From the NCBI RefSeq assembly GCF_003573695.1, contig NC_039362.1, forward strand, positions 111,393,120-111,457,119: a stretch of 64,000 bases of DNA, given 5' to 3'. Every line of letters starts with the position of its first letter. The first letter of the stretch is position 1. The notes under the pieces are model-generated. The model saw nothing but the letters and a program-made list of their open reading frames with translations. It was not told the origin of the DNA and did not search any database. The position numbers and the translations under genes are program-made. Shown piece after piece: positions 10,504 to 22,623 of this stretch. Origin of the DNA: Papaver somniferum (taxonomy: Eukaryota; Streptophyta; Magnoliopsida; Ranunculales; Papaveraceae).

Positions 10504-11520
10504 CAACAATAAACCAGGTTTCTGTCAGTACAGGATATATGTATTGTTGCTTCATATACAAAAACGAACTGAAGCACATCTAAAACCAACAAAATGGAAG
10601 TGGTATAATCAAATCTAGTAACGAAATGAACAAAAAATGTGATTATTCATCTAGATCTAATATATAATCAACAAATCAAACATGCAGATCGAAAACATAA
10701 TCAAACACAACAATGATTAGATCGCCAAAACCCTAAAATAAACATTGCAATAAAAAAAATCTTCATCTGATTCGGTAGAAACGAGAAAGAATGAAGAAAA
10801 ATCTCCATCTGAATCTGCAGCACCGGTGAGAGGAAAGAGAAAAATAAAATGGATCTGAAATGTAAATAATATTTCTCGTGCTTATAACCTGTTAAGTAGG
10901 GAAGGTTATTTGTGGTATTTTCAAATTACGTATACCTGATCTCGCACGTGTATTGGACCTGAAATAAAAAAAAATGGGTCCATTTTTATGTTTTCTTTTA
11001 ATTATGGACCTCCGGTTATTGGACTCCTAATGGGTGGACCTGCCACTAGCTAAGACCACTATAATAGTACCTATTGGTAATTCCTACTTTTTTTTGAACC
11101 GTTTTTTGGGCACCACCCATTTTCCATGGGGGGCCATGCTTTCAATTTTGGGTGGTTATTAAGAAGCAATCTTATGTCACCCATTATCTAAGCATTTATG
11201 TTAATATCAAAGTTACCATTCTTAGTTAAACTAGTTAGTGTAATGATTAGTTAAATAATTAAGTTAAATTAATTAGTGATTAGTGAGGTTAGATTAATTA
11301 GATGGTGTTTTTAGACGACTAATTTTTTAGAGGAAGAAGAGGGTTTTGTTTTTTTTTTCTTAAGATGGTTGATTTTGAAATGAGGGGTTTGGGTACTTAG
11401 GCATGCTTCAAATTTAGTTAATGTTGCTTGAATTGGCCAAAACTTTCGAAAAAATGAAAATTTTATAAGCTGATTTCGGCTATGACAGTAGAGTTCGGCT
11501 ACGAAATCTGAAGACGCGGG

Positions 11521-11768
11521 TAGCCGAACTCAGCTTTAATGGAGTTTTTTATTTCAGAGAAAAGTTCGATTAGGAGAAAAAAATTGCGACGTTAGGAAAA
11601 AAAATTGCGATGTAACCGAACTCAATATATAGGTTTCCAAAAAAAAGTTCGGCTAGAAGAAATAAATTGCGACGTAACCGAACCAAAAGCTCGGCTAGGA
11701 AAAAAAAATTGCGCCGTAACCGAACTTTTCTCTGAAAGAAAAAACTTCATTAAAGCTGAGTTCGGCTA
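11521..11768. repeat. Near-perfect inverted repeat, 48-base arms
   Basis: The arms 11521-11568 and 11721-11768 are reverse complements with only about two mismatches (TAGCCGAACTCAGC at one end, GCTGAGTTCGGCTA at the other). The 152-base loop holds four variants of a unit containing AAAAAAATTGCGACGT and flanked by CCGAAC/GTTCGG. A transcript would fold into a long hairpin suited to Dicer-like processing. That function is inference. Confidence 0.85.
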
Positions 11769-12027
11769 ATTCGACAAAGTTTTTCACATAATTCCTAGTC
11801 GAACTTCTCTCTGCAACTTTCATTTTCAACTCATTTTGATGATTACTACTCATTTTTTCAACCAAAAATGAATCAAAAGTAATGGGTTGTGGAAATTTCT
11901 TTGAATCGACGACGACAAAGAAGGGGGAAGAAAAGAAAAAGATGATCCCTCGAAAAATAATGGGTTTGTGAAAAAATAAATTTAACGGGTTTGTTATAAT
12001 AATGATTTTTTTTTGTTAATGATTTTG

Positions 12028-12029
<2 letters not shown>

Positions 12030-12061
<32 letters not shown>
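12030..12061. repeat. (TA)n microsatellite
   Basis: An uninterrupted TA dinucleotide run of about 32 bases. Confidence 0.95.
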
Positions 12062-12065
<4 letters not shown>

Positions 12066-12233
12066 GGTTATTATGTTCGTTATAAATTAAATTAGGTTAA
12101 GGGTGGTTAGTCATTTCCACTTTTTAGGACACCCCTTATAACTGTAGGATAGACATTATTATCATATAATGGTCCCCACCAAAATAAGGTGGTTCCCAAA
12201 AAACAATTTATTTTTTTGTCTTTTTTTTTTTGG

Positions 12234-12825
12234 TAGGGGTGAGCAACGGTTTGATGGATGTGGATTTGGTATCATCCATGTCTGATCCGTTTAAATGCGG
12301 ATTTAAGATTTTCACCCACGTCCAAATCATAGCATGTCGGATTTAACACCCGCGGATGAGCGGATGAATTTGCGGATTCAAAAAAGGTATCAACGAAAAC
12401 AAGTAAATGTCAAAGATGAGTAACATAACTTGATTTTCAAACTTAGATTACTTTAACATAACTTGAGTGCCATAATGTCTTTTCGACAACCAAAATTATA
12501 ATTTTTATTGACATGAGGGCCTCCGGTCAATCCAAAATCGATACTTTTGGAATATCTTTGAGGAACTTCAATGTATCTCAATAGGAAACTATATATGTTA
12601 TTTACCAATTTTTTACCTCCATATATGTATAATATTAACATTATCCTCAGGGTCAGATGTTCAACGGATGGGTGATGTTCCACCCGCGTCCAACCCGTGA
12701 AAATCATTGGTTCCGAAAATTCACCCGCATCCAATCCACCAAGAAACGAATTGGGTGTCCAGTCATAGTTATGCGGATCAGATTGGGTAAAATCCACAGA
12801 TTTGGATGTTTTTGCTAACTCCTAA
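12234..12825. mobile_element. hAT-like MITE, 592 bp
   Basis: The left end TAGGGGTGAGCAACG and the complement of the right end, TTAGGAGTTAGCAAAAAC, are similar terminal inverted repeats of hAT style. The flanks TTTTTTGG (12226-12233 and 12826-12833) are identical 8-mers, though T-rich. Subterminal blocks repeat CCGCGGATGAGCGG and CACCCGCGTCCAACCCG motifs. It has no coding capacity. Confidence 0.75.
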
Positions 12826-12833
12826 TTTTTTGG

Positions 12834-13749
12834 GACAAATGGTTTGCGCCATAAAAATTGGTGTAGCATAATTTCGCTAGGCGACAAAAAGGGGATGTTG
12901 ATGTAATCCTAGGATGTATCCCTTAACCGTATATCTTTTATTTCAAATTTTATCCTTCACTACCATTCACGTTACGCTAACCATCTGCGCTACAGTAACA
13001 AATATGATTTGAAGACCAAATTTCGTCCATTCTTGTTTGATTGAAATCACCCAAATTTTCTCCAAGTTTTAGAGCTCTCAAACCAACATTGGTAAGATGA
13101 TATTACAGTGAAGTTACTTCGTATAAAACATTATTAGTAGCTCAATAAGTTCCGACTATCATCTATTATGAAACAAAACAACAATATTGGGTGAGTCACA
13201 AAAATAAGTTTGATCATGTTATTTTCTAAAAAGAACACAAAGAGAAGATGAAGAATACGACTAACAACAGAAGAAACAAAATTATGCCCGGTCCATTAAT
13301 TAAAACAAGGCCGAAACTATGATGTTTGGTATGAGGGGACAAATGTCGGGTCTGACAGTTTTTATTTTCTTAGGCAGTTGTTCGCACTGAACATACTTGT
13401 TGATGGCCGAATCGTGTTAATAGAAAAAATTGTGTCAAAACTATTAAAGTAACATAAATACTACGAATTAGGTGCACGGACACAAAATCGATTTATTTAT
13501 TAACGCATTACAATGTTTGTTACCTACAGGGGGGTAGGGACAATAGTAGAAGAGATGAAGACGATAATTATAAAGTTTCCACATCTTTATTGAACACGTG
13601 TAAACGGTCTACATGGGCAACATAATTCAACAAGTTATTTGAAATGAACAACGAACTTATAAAGTTTTTAATGGTCGTTAATAATATTAGTTTTATGAAT
13701 TAATTTGTGGATCAATTGAAAATTTCCCATGCAAATGATTTTATCACTT
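12834..13749. other. Unassigned AT-rich intergenic DNA
   Basis: I see no convincing ORF, terminal repeats, RNA gene or tandem repeat here. It may be unrecognised old repeat or original host sequence. Confidence 0.5.
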
Positions 13750-15410
13750 GGGAATGTTTCAAACATCATAAGAAAGAAATATTGTACTTACTGATATTTC
13801 TACTTATGGAAGGTTGGTAAACCATAAATATCTGAGTTTCAGAAATACAAGAAGGTTGGCGAACCAGTTCGCAAACCGCAAGTTCAGTTAGGGATAGGTC
13901 ACGAACCCGGTCGGTGAACTGTGGTGAACTGAATTTCCAAAGTTGGAATAATAGGCTAACAGTTGGCGAACCTGGTTCACGAACTATTGTCAACTGATTT
14001 CGGTAGTTTAGTAGGGTTGGTGAACCCGGTTCATGAATCGTAGCACCCTGACTCGTGAACAAGCCCTACGGTTGGAAAATCGTTGTACCAAATGACCCAG
14101 TTTATATTTTAGTAAATGCTCAAAGACTTATTTTCATAATATGTTTAACATTACTAGAACTCTCTTATACACTTATAAGACTTCATTGATTACTTAAACA
14201 CTCATGTGTGTGCATCATGATTAAAATCTTAAGTGTTTGAATGAGTATCAAATTGCTTTTAGGTCGTTGGCTAACTTGCCAAACCGAATGGTCACTATAC
14301 ATGGTTCAGTAACCGAACCTAAGTGTTTCTATTGTATTTTTCAAGAATAGAGTTTGCTTGATTCTCAAGTTATCTTAGCATGAATTCTAAGCTAACCCGG
14401 ACCTTGGAAAAACTATAAATAAAGATGCTCTTTCAACTGGGAAAATTTCACGACACTTTAAGTACTAGTTTATTTTAGAGTCGTCCTCTATTGACCAAGG
14501 TGTCTTCTGAGAAACACAATTAGGTCTACGACTAAAAGACTTCGCCTTTGGGGATTCGTGAAACCATGTCCGACTATCTTTACCTTGATAGTTCGTGAAT
14601 CCTGATCTTGTTTTTCTGTTATCGAGGTTCTCGTAATCTTTTTCAGGCAAGATAAATAGAAATCATAAAGTTTTCTTCGTCTCAGACTTTGTGATTCCTC
14701 AAGATAGATATCTGAAAACTGATCTTAGTTGATCTTTTGAAGATTTTTCTTGAGAGGTGGTTAAGAATCTAGGATACTCTTCGGGAGGTCGTAAGTTCCG
14801 GATTTGTAGGTTTGCTAGCTTTCTGTATTGCAAACAGATTTACACACCTTGATCTTTGATCTAAACGGAAATCAAATAGGCTTATTTGTTAGAGGAAAAT
14901 TGGTATCAAAAATCTTCAGTGCGGCTGAAGCAACTCTTAGGCTGTAAAGGAAGTCATCTAAGGAAATCAAGTGTGTAGAGCCTTGCGAGGTTCAAGAGAC
15001 GTAAGAGCGCGACTGTAACTGAATCGCTTTGAGCGTGGATTCGGTCTCAACTACAATCCAGTCCGAAGTATGATAGTAAGCTAGTGTCTATAGCGGCTTA
15101 ATACAATGTGGTGTTCAATCTGGACGAGGTCCTAGAGTTTTTCTGCTTTTGCAGTTTCCTCGTTAAAGGAATATTTGGTGTCTTGTGTTTTTCCTTTTCC
15201 GCATTATATTTTTTATCTTTATAATTGGATTTGCACAGGTTTGTGCGCATTCAATCTAAGTAGATACGCCCGCTTAATTGTAATCGATTACGAGACTTGT
15301 TTCTTGTAGAATTTATATCTTGAAAGATAGATAACAAGTTTGCTCTACTTAACAATTAGGTTCACGGACCTTGTGTATATTAAACATATTGATTGAGTAG
15401 AGGTTGATAT
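13750..15410 (+). repeat. Diverged Copia-A-like LTR (A0), truncated by Tat insertion
   Basis: The same landmarks appear in the same order as in A1 LTRs, at much lower identity: GGGAATGTTTCAA near 13752, a block of GCGAACC/GTTCGC motifs at about 13857-14045, TATAAATA at 14414-14421, CAACTCTTAGGCTG, GTCCGAAGT, TAGCGGCTTAATACA and CCGCATTATATTTT. The right end is lost at 15410, where the Tat LTR begins. The start is approximate. This is the oldest member of the family here and the flank into which the large nest inserted. Confidence 0.7.
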
Positions 15411-16447
15411 TGTAGTAGGGTAAAAACTGATTCTAGAGAAAAGAGTAAAAATGGGTAGGTTGATGAGAAACGAGTCTAGACCCTAAACAAATATACTGCA
15501 TAGGAGTACAATTAGAGATATCAATTTGTACAATTCTGGCATAAACCAAGAAATGGCCGTTCCAGTCTTGCTTCGGTCACAAAATGAAGGAGAAGGGTTG
15601 ATCTTATGGAGGGAAGAAGAGAAGATATTGAGATCATAGAGACATGCTCTATAAAGTGTGGTTGCTTTATGACTTGTATCAGAATGTGGAACTTTCTTGT
15701 AAAATATAAGCTGTGTGTTCTCTATGTTTTTCTGGATACTTGTGTTGATTGTTGATTGAATGGATTAAAAATCTATTTATATCAAGTCATAGTCGAACAC
15801 TCCGATATCATAGGAAGTTTAGGTAGTTGAGTAGTGAAGAGGTGGAGATCGTGTGAAAGTGATGAGAACCATGTACCTATTGCGAAGGGAAGACTAGACG
15901 GTTTTACATCCATTACTCCTCTACTTTTGTCAACTGTCTGCCTTTCTTGACACTTTCTCGTAATGGATGTGTTGCACACCGCATGTTGTAAACCGCCAGA
16001 CCAATACCCTGATTAACATCCCCCAATTCTGACATGTTTGATGTCTCGAGTATTTTTTGGTAGAGAGTGGCTCTTAGTCGTGATTTGCATGACTAAGGCG
16101 TGCCTATAAGGCTAAAGCCTACTTGCACAACTAGGCCTACCTGTATGGTAAGGTCCACATGACATGGAGCAAGTCATATCACAACTAGTAATGTGAAACG
16201 TGGTAGTTGCTGAGTGGGACCACCATCATGACATGTGAGAAGTGGTCATGAAGAGTGGATAAATGAATACGTGATTATTCCCGCAATTAACATGTGTCGT
16301 GAGCCTTGTATGAAAAATCTACAAGTAGAAAAATATTTCGACCAATCACGCGCAAGCTAGGCAACACGTGGTCATAAGTGACAAGTCAAGTCGTAAGAAT
16401 GGGACTTGCCGTGAGTAGTTATCAAAAAAAATAGCACATGTGCTTTA

Positions 16448-19400
16448 TGAAAAAGCGGGGGTCTAACAACCACACCCAATATTTCAATTAACAATCTGTA
16501 TGGACTAACTCTAATATACTTTTAAGAGAATCAACTAGACAGTCAGACTCAATCTTAATAAAAAGTATATCAAGGAGTTAATATCTCTATCTCTCGATTT
16601 GATCTATACTCAAGCAAATAGAAATCTGCGAGTCTTTATCAAATACAAGAGAGATATAAACTTGGATGGTGCCAAAGACCAATATCCAAGGATCAATCAA
16701 TTTCCAATCAACAACCAAAGGTTGGATTTCACAATTGATCGATACAACGCACAACCTGTGATATTTCAATTATATAACAAAACATAATGCGGAATAGAAA
16801 TAACACAGACACCAGAAATTTTGTTAACGAGGAAACCGCAAATTCAGAAAAACCACGGGACATAGTCCAGATTGAACACCACATTGTATTAATCCGCTAC
16901 AGACACTATCCTACTACAAACTAACTTCGGCCTGGACTGTAGTTGAACCCTAACCAATATCATACTGATTCAAGGTACATTTGCGCTCCTTACGTCTCTG
17001 ATCCCAGCAGGATACTACGCACTTGATTCCCTTAGATGATCTCATCCACAACCAAGAGTTGCTACGACCCAAAGTCGAAGACTTTAATAAACAAATCTGT
17101 ATCACACAGAAAAGTCTACGATAATAGATAAATCTGTCTCCCACAGATAAACCTACAATTTTTGTTCCGTCTTTTGATAAAATCAAGGTGAACAGGAACC
17201 AATTGATAACCCGGACTTATATTCCCGAAGAACAACCTAGAATTTTCAATCACCTCACAATAATCTAAATCGTATGGTAGCGAAACTAGATATTGCGGAA
17301 TCACAAACGATGAGACGAAGATGTTTGTGATTTCTTTTTATCTTGCCATATCGGAGATATAATCTCAAGCCAATCTTACAATTGAACTGGTATGATAGAA
17401 AATGGAAAGATCGGATCGCTCAACTACAAGAGAAGTAGTTTCGTCTGGCTTCACAATCCCAATGAAGTCTTTAAGTCGTTAACCGATAGGTTCTCGAAAA
17501 GAAACCTACGGTTAAAGGAGAATCGACTCTAGCAAACCAACTAGTATCACACAGGAGGTGTGGGGATTAGTTTTTCCAGTTGCTAGACGTCTCCCTTATA
17601 TAGTTTTCAAATCAGGGTTTGCAATTCAAGTTACCTTGGTAACAAAGCATTCAATATTCACCGTTAGATGAAAAACCTGATTTATCCAAGCTAATATATT
17701 TCAACCGTTAGATCGAAACTTAGCTTGTCACACACAAATGAAATGTATTCATTTAGGTTTGAGTAACCGTACCTAAACATGTACACTTAGTTGGTTCACA
17801 AATAGTTAACCAATGGTCAGCCATATGAGCACTTTCATATTAACCGTATTCATCTTTCTCATAACTAGTTCAAATGACTCATAAGAACTAGTTCAAGAGT
17901 TGTTCAATTGCTTAGATATTTATACATAGACACAATTGAAACAAAATCGGTTTGATTCACTTGAACCAATTCATGAACAATATATCCACGGTTTGCAAAG
18001 ATTGCATTCCTTATTGATTTATTGTTTAAGTTCATGAAACTACCGATTTGAGAAATATAACCAGATTAGGTACGCGTACGGGTATGTGTACCATAGCTAC
18101 CGATAAGTGCATAATTCATATGATTTTAGTATTCATTCCATACTTGTTTTAGCTATTATTCTTGCATATATTTGTATTATTACTCTTGTTTTCTCTTATT
18201 TGCCTTTATTAGGTGAATCATCCAAAAAGGAGCTACAAAGTGCTGAAAAGAGTTAGAAAGAGAAGTATTCCAAGTATCCAAGTGCCAAAGTCCAAGAGAA
18301 GTGGAAGAAAAGCGACGAAAAGGAGCAAAACGCTCAAAATCAAGAGAAAGGCCAAAGACCGATCTTAACTCATTCAAATTAAAGATTTCTCATCACCAAC
18401 TTGAAGATAATTGAAAGATAAAAATAATGCAAAAGAATGAGGTCATTCCGAGTTCGGATGAAGAAGTTGTGGCCAAAACAGTTTTCATTAAATACCAAAG
18501 ACAGTGAAGTCCGCGAACTGGGTTTGCGAACCGAGTTCGTAGACTTATTTCCGAAAATATCTGCTGGAATTTGAAGTTTGCGGACTGGGTACGCGAACTT
18601 ATTAAATGGGAAACGTGTATTCACACCTTGGAAGGCCTAAGGGCACGTTTGGAGTCGTTAGGTCATATTTTCGGGTCGGGTTCTTAAACCTAACTAAATA
18701 CTTGGAAGCCAAGCAATGTAAACCTATAAAAAGGTATTAGGTTATGTAAAAGATATCATCGTTAATCTCATATCACAAGCTCTACACCAAAACCTAGGGT
18801 TTACCCCTTTAGGGGGAACCACCATTATCATCTTCTTTGTAATATGAGTAGTTAAATCCTTTGTTGATTAAGGATGAATTCAATGTTCAAAGCGTGAAGC
18901 TTTATTAATAATATAAATCTATTGAGAGTTTTTATCATCATCGTTTGTCTTTACCATATCTAGGGTTTATGAGTGATTCTTAGATTGATTTGGGTGCGCA
19001 ACTAGATTAGTCTATTGATTGTTCTATTGCTAGTGGAAGTTATGAGATAAGTAATCGTCAATTAACTCTCTACACAAGTAGAAATCGCAAGACCTTACAG
19101 AGGGATTCTGTGGAGAAATCGTGTGTGAAGACAACACCAGCAAGTAAACCTTGATCTAAGTGTTTAACTACTGGGATCAACCTAAATTCACAAAGCTTAA
19201 GGCGTTCGATTGGATTACACCTTGAGTGATCTACTACTTGGTGGTTGGTTGGATAGAATCTGGTAGGCGAGAACTTCCGTATCCAGTGATTGAAGGAGTT
19301 TTGGGGATAACACTGATCTAGCTGTTATTCTACGGTTGGTGATGAATGGTTCTTACGAATGATAAATAAGTATTATAATCCTGTTAACGCTTAGTAACGA

Positions 19401-20429
19401 CGAAGGATTCCTTAATCATCTCTTTTCTTTATTGTCTTTATATTATTCTTAAAACCAAACCCGCTTTGTTATTTACTTTATCTTGCTGATCAAATAACCT
19501 ATCAATTACACAGCTCTCTGTGGGAACGATATCTTACTACCGCTATATTACCAGTTAATTAGTGGGAAATATCTTGATTAATTTGTTGTGCCTACGGAAG
19601 CCCATACAGCTACCGGACTTGAGTTTGAAAACTCAGCAGAAATTTTCGGTTTGGAAACTTCCGAGGGTACCGTACAAGTACGCATACCTAGGTGACTGGT
19701 TTTTCAGTTTGCAAACTTCACAAACTACAACAGAAATTTTAGGTATGAAAACTTCCGCCAGTACGCATACCTAACCCGTCTCCTTCACCAATACCGCATG
19801 CACACATATGCACGCACTTGGTTTCCGGCACATGGATTTATACACTAATGTGCGAACACACTATATATGCTTATATCCATAATTGGTTACGTAATCTCAA
19901 CTCTACATTTCAATCATTGAAACATTCTTCTATAATGTTATAATAGTCGTTAGACACAAAGAATCGACTACCGTCATCAAAGTTATTTTCAAGATTGAAA
20001 CGTCATCATTATTTTCGTCACAGGTAAAGATGAAAATGGTTAAAGCAAAAGCTTACCAACACATATTTCGAGAAAAAGATAGGCGAGTAAACTCGGCTCG
20101 AAATAGCAAATGTGTATGTATGAAAATTATCATACTTATACGACTTTTGTCTCAAGAGTAGGAGATAGAGTAGATAGACTTTTGAGTGACAGATGATTTT
20201 AAGTCTCCACATACCTGTTGGTCGGATGAAGTTCCACTGGTTCCTTGAGTAGTTCCTCGTCTTTGTAAGATAATCGTCATGGAGTCTGGAGCTCAACTAT
20301 TCCTAACTATCCTAGACCGAGACTTAGTCAAATAAACTAGAAATCAAGACATATAGTTTTGATCACTAACATTGACAAACATGCTTGAGATAGCAACGCA
20401 TGCGAGTTCGACCGAGCAATGCTCTAACA
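16448..20429 (-). mobile_element. Copia-A solo LTR A2, TSD CTTTA
   Basis: It begins TGAAAAAGCGGGGG and ends GCTCTAACA, the complement of the Copia-A LTR ends, and is flanked by CTTTA at 16443-16447 and 20430-20434. There is no internal region, so it is a solo LTR left by LTR-LTR recombination. Without the nested gypsy LTR (1508 bp plus TSD) it is about 2.47 kb, the normal family length. It lies in the same orientation as its Tat host. Confidence 0.92.
18101..19608 (+). mobile_element. Ty3/gypsy solo LTR inside A2, TSD GCTAC
   Basis: It is flanked by GCTAC at 18096-18100 and 19609-19613. It starts CGATAAGTGC, which I read as TGATAAGTGC with a T-to-C change because 63606 starts TGATGAGTGC. It ends CCCATACA. 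Near the right end CTCTCTGTGGGAACGATATC is the usual plant gypsy U5-type block. It carries a 59-base module at 18427-18485 shared with Copia-B, and a GCGAAC repeat block at 18508-18600. There is no coding sequence. Confidence 0.88.
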
Positions 20430-20837
20430 CTTTAGGTTAAATAATTGAATTATATAATCGATGCTCTAAAAATATTGTTTGTACGCGATGCATGTGAAGC
20501 ATCGTTTTCAAGCAAGCAGCTCAACATAATCGATGCATGTAAAACATCGTTGTATATAGACTGCTCGAATCAGTCGCAGATTTCATAGTTAGAAAAGTGG
20601 CGTGACCACCCCTCTTGGAGGAATGATGCCGGCAATTGGTGGCTGCACATGTAGGCTACTAACGACGTGATCGGTCCATTAATAAAAAGGATGGAAGGTG
20701 GCAATCACGGTACCTCATTGGTCACCTAAGATTGGATCTTGGCTGGCCAAACCATCTATACAAGTTGGATGACTGAGATGAATTGCGGCAGTTATGGAAC
20801 GTTGTTGACCTGATTAAGACTCTTATAGACATCTCGA

Positions 20838-21500
20838 TTAGCCTACTTTGGTCGACGATTTAGAGCGAAGCATGTAGGCTAGGAGTTCTTTGATTGTTAA
20901 AATAATAGAAGAGCGACATGTAGTCACCATGGAGCTTGCTTGTTCATGCCAGGAATGAGCCAAGCTTGTTAAATCGAACGACCAAGTTGTGTGGTCGTGA
21001 TCATTCTGCGACCGACTTGGACGACCAAGATTTAATTCTTTATATAAAAAAGCAGCTTGACTGGCCTACTTTAGCCAACGATTTGGAGCGGAGCAGGTAA
21101 GTTAGGAGCAATATTATTTGTCGAGATAATAGGTGGGTGACCGGTCATCACAACAACACCTTATTTATCGGGCATGTAAGAGTTTAGGTTAGTTAATTGG
21201 GCCGGCCAAGTTGTGTGGTTGTGATGATTTTGTGACTGACTTGGGCGGCCAAGATTCCTTAAGAAATTAAACAGCTCGACCATCCTAATTTGGCTAATAA
21301 TTTAAAGTGGAGCTTATAGGCTAGAAGCGATGTGATTGGCCGATAAGAAAGAGGGGGAAAGGAAGCCAACATGGAGTAAGGCCGGTCGTCCATGAGAGGA
21401 GAGAGCTAGGGCAAATCGACCGTCCGTGCTCCTTCCGTGACTGACGTAATCACTCACGGTTTCCCTCTTTATTTGTTTTTTCTAGCTTTGGTTAGGATTT
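20838..21500. repeat. Three tandem units of about 220 bp in the Tat LTR
   Basis: Units start near 20841 (GCCTACTTTGGTCGACGATTT), 21064 (GCCTACTTTAGCCAACGATTT) and 21281 (a TCCTAATTTGGCTAATAATTT variant). Each contains CCAAGTTGTGTGGTCGTGAT and GACTTGGACGACCAAGATT motifs. The right LTR has the same three units near 46810, 47027 and 47258. Confidence 0.75.
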
Positions 21501-22525
21501 TACTCTTATCGTCCCTATGATGGTCTAACTCCTAGCTTGACTAGTTTTGGTCTCGACCAATAGGGATCAAGATATCGTGCATGCTCCATTTTTTGGGCAA
21601 AAAATCCAATTTTGTGAGTTGGCACAAAATTAGGTTGATAATTGAATTTTGTGTATTGGCATAAAATTAATCAATTTAGGTGAATTTTGTATGTTAACAC
21701 AAAATTACTAAAAAAAGTTTACTCTTGCTGGCACGACTTGCGGTGCCTTTCATGCAATTTTAATTTAGACATGAATCCATGTTACTCAGCTAAGAATGAA
21801 CATGAACGTCAAGTCAGTATTAAGAGTTCAGCTAAGAACATAACATTAAATAAATACTCAATTGGCTCTATACTAGTGAGCAATTCATCTAGGAGATTGA
21901 GTTTTCATGATAAAATATTAGAACACCGGAGATTATGGCAACATGCACCAATACTGTTCTGATAATTTTACATATGTGGGTTACGCAGTGAATACTGTTA
22001 TACATATATATAAATTTTGAGTTCAGCCAGGCGAAGCTCATAAACATAGCTGCATGTATACGAGTAGAGAGGCATATGCTCTCCCCAGGTTTCTGATATA
22101 TCTGTTAATATCCTTACGGAATGCAGATACTTCAAAGCATAATATTTTGAATACTAGAGCATTAATATCGATTTTACGGTTTTCTCCCTAAGCTAAAAAC
22201 CATCATCAATATTAAGTCCCCTGCTTAGCATGTAACAATGACATTGTTGCGGGGTAAGCACTAGATGGTGACGGATGAAAATAAAATTCATAAGACAAAA
22301 TCGGCAGATGTTACTAGGGAGAGAGTAGTCGCCTTGGGCCATGACCAATGAAGCGCCGGTCCAGAAGCAAGTAGCAATCATCCTTCTAGCATATGGACGT
22401 TGTATGGTCACGGGTAAGGATGGAGGCACGATCGGATAGGGCATTAAGCTTGGTCGGGTATCTCCAGGTCTGTGCGTGCAAACAAAGGGGATAGTCCTTC
22501 TCCTCCCTAGATTTGGACTGTCAGG

Positions 22526-22534
22526 TATAAAAGG
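22526..22534 (+). promoter_or_regulatory. TATA box for the antisense gene of the Tat element
   Basis: TATAAAAGG in the context TCAGGTATAAAAGGGAGC, 98 bases upstream of the ATG at 22624 and followed by pyrimidine-rich sequence. It points opposite to gag/pol, into the element from the 3' LTR side. Confidence 0.5.
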
Positions 22535-22623
22535 GAGCTTTGCTCATTCTTTTCTTGTGCAAATCAACACGACCACTTTCACTAGCCATCGCAGACAAGG
22601 TAGGTAAGTCCATCTTGCTCTTC

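Larger units (their letters stand above)
8556..10870 (-). pseudogene. Possible decayed or noncoding minus-strand gene
   Basis: On the minus strand, a TATA-like TTATAAG near 10885 is followed by pyrimidine-rich leader sequence, then several intron-like stretches. A donor-like CAG/GTATGT follows a short open stretch near 10435. Acceptor-like TTTTGCAG and TTTACAG occur near 9772, 9465 and 8654. The last candidate exon (8556-8653) is open, includes LVPEEDVALVPGKDVAAW and ends at a stop at 8556-8558. A hAT MITE (8915-9458) would lie in an intron. No long ORF joins these pieces and I recognise no product. It may be a dead gene, a noncoding RNA or chance. Confidence 0.22.
11097..12215. mobile_element. 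Possible inverted-repeat element with internal hairpin
   Basis: The left end GTTTTTTGGGCACCACC with a GGGGGGCCAT block resembles the complement of the right end GTTTTTTGGGAACCACC with GGTGGGGACCAT. The flanks are T-runs (8 Ts on the left, 7 on the right), so a TSD cannot be proved. The interior is AT-rich with a strong palindrome (11521-11768) and a (TA)n run. It has no protein-coding potential. It is most likely a MITE, perhaps Mutator-like, but I cannot fix the superfamily. Confidence 0.5.
15411..22180 (-). repeat. Left (3') LTR of the Tat-like element, split by A2
   Basis: The homologous parts are 15411-16447 and 20435 to about 21812, matching the right LTR copy. The element-side end near 22180 is a guess: the right copy is truncated, so there is nothing to align. 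The minus-strand end reads CCCTACTACA. The rejoined sequence GTGCTTTA/GGTTAAA matches the unoccupied site GTGCTTTAGTCTAAA at 46437-46453 in the right LTR. Confidence 0.75.
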
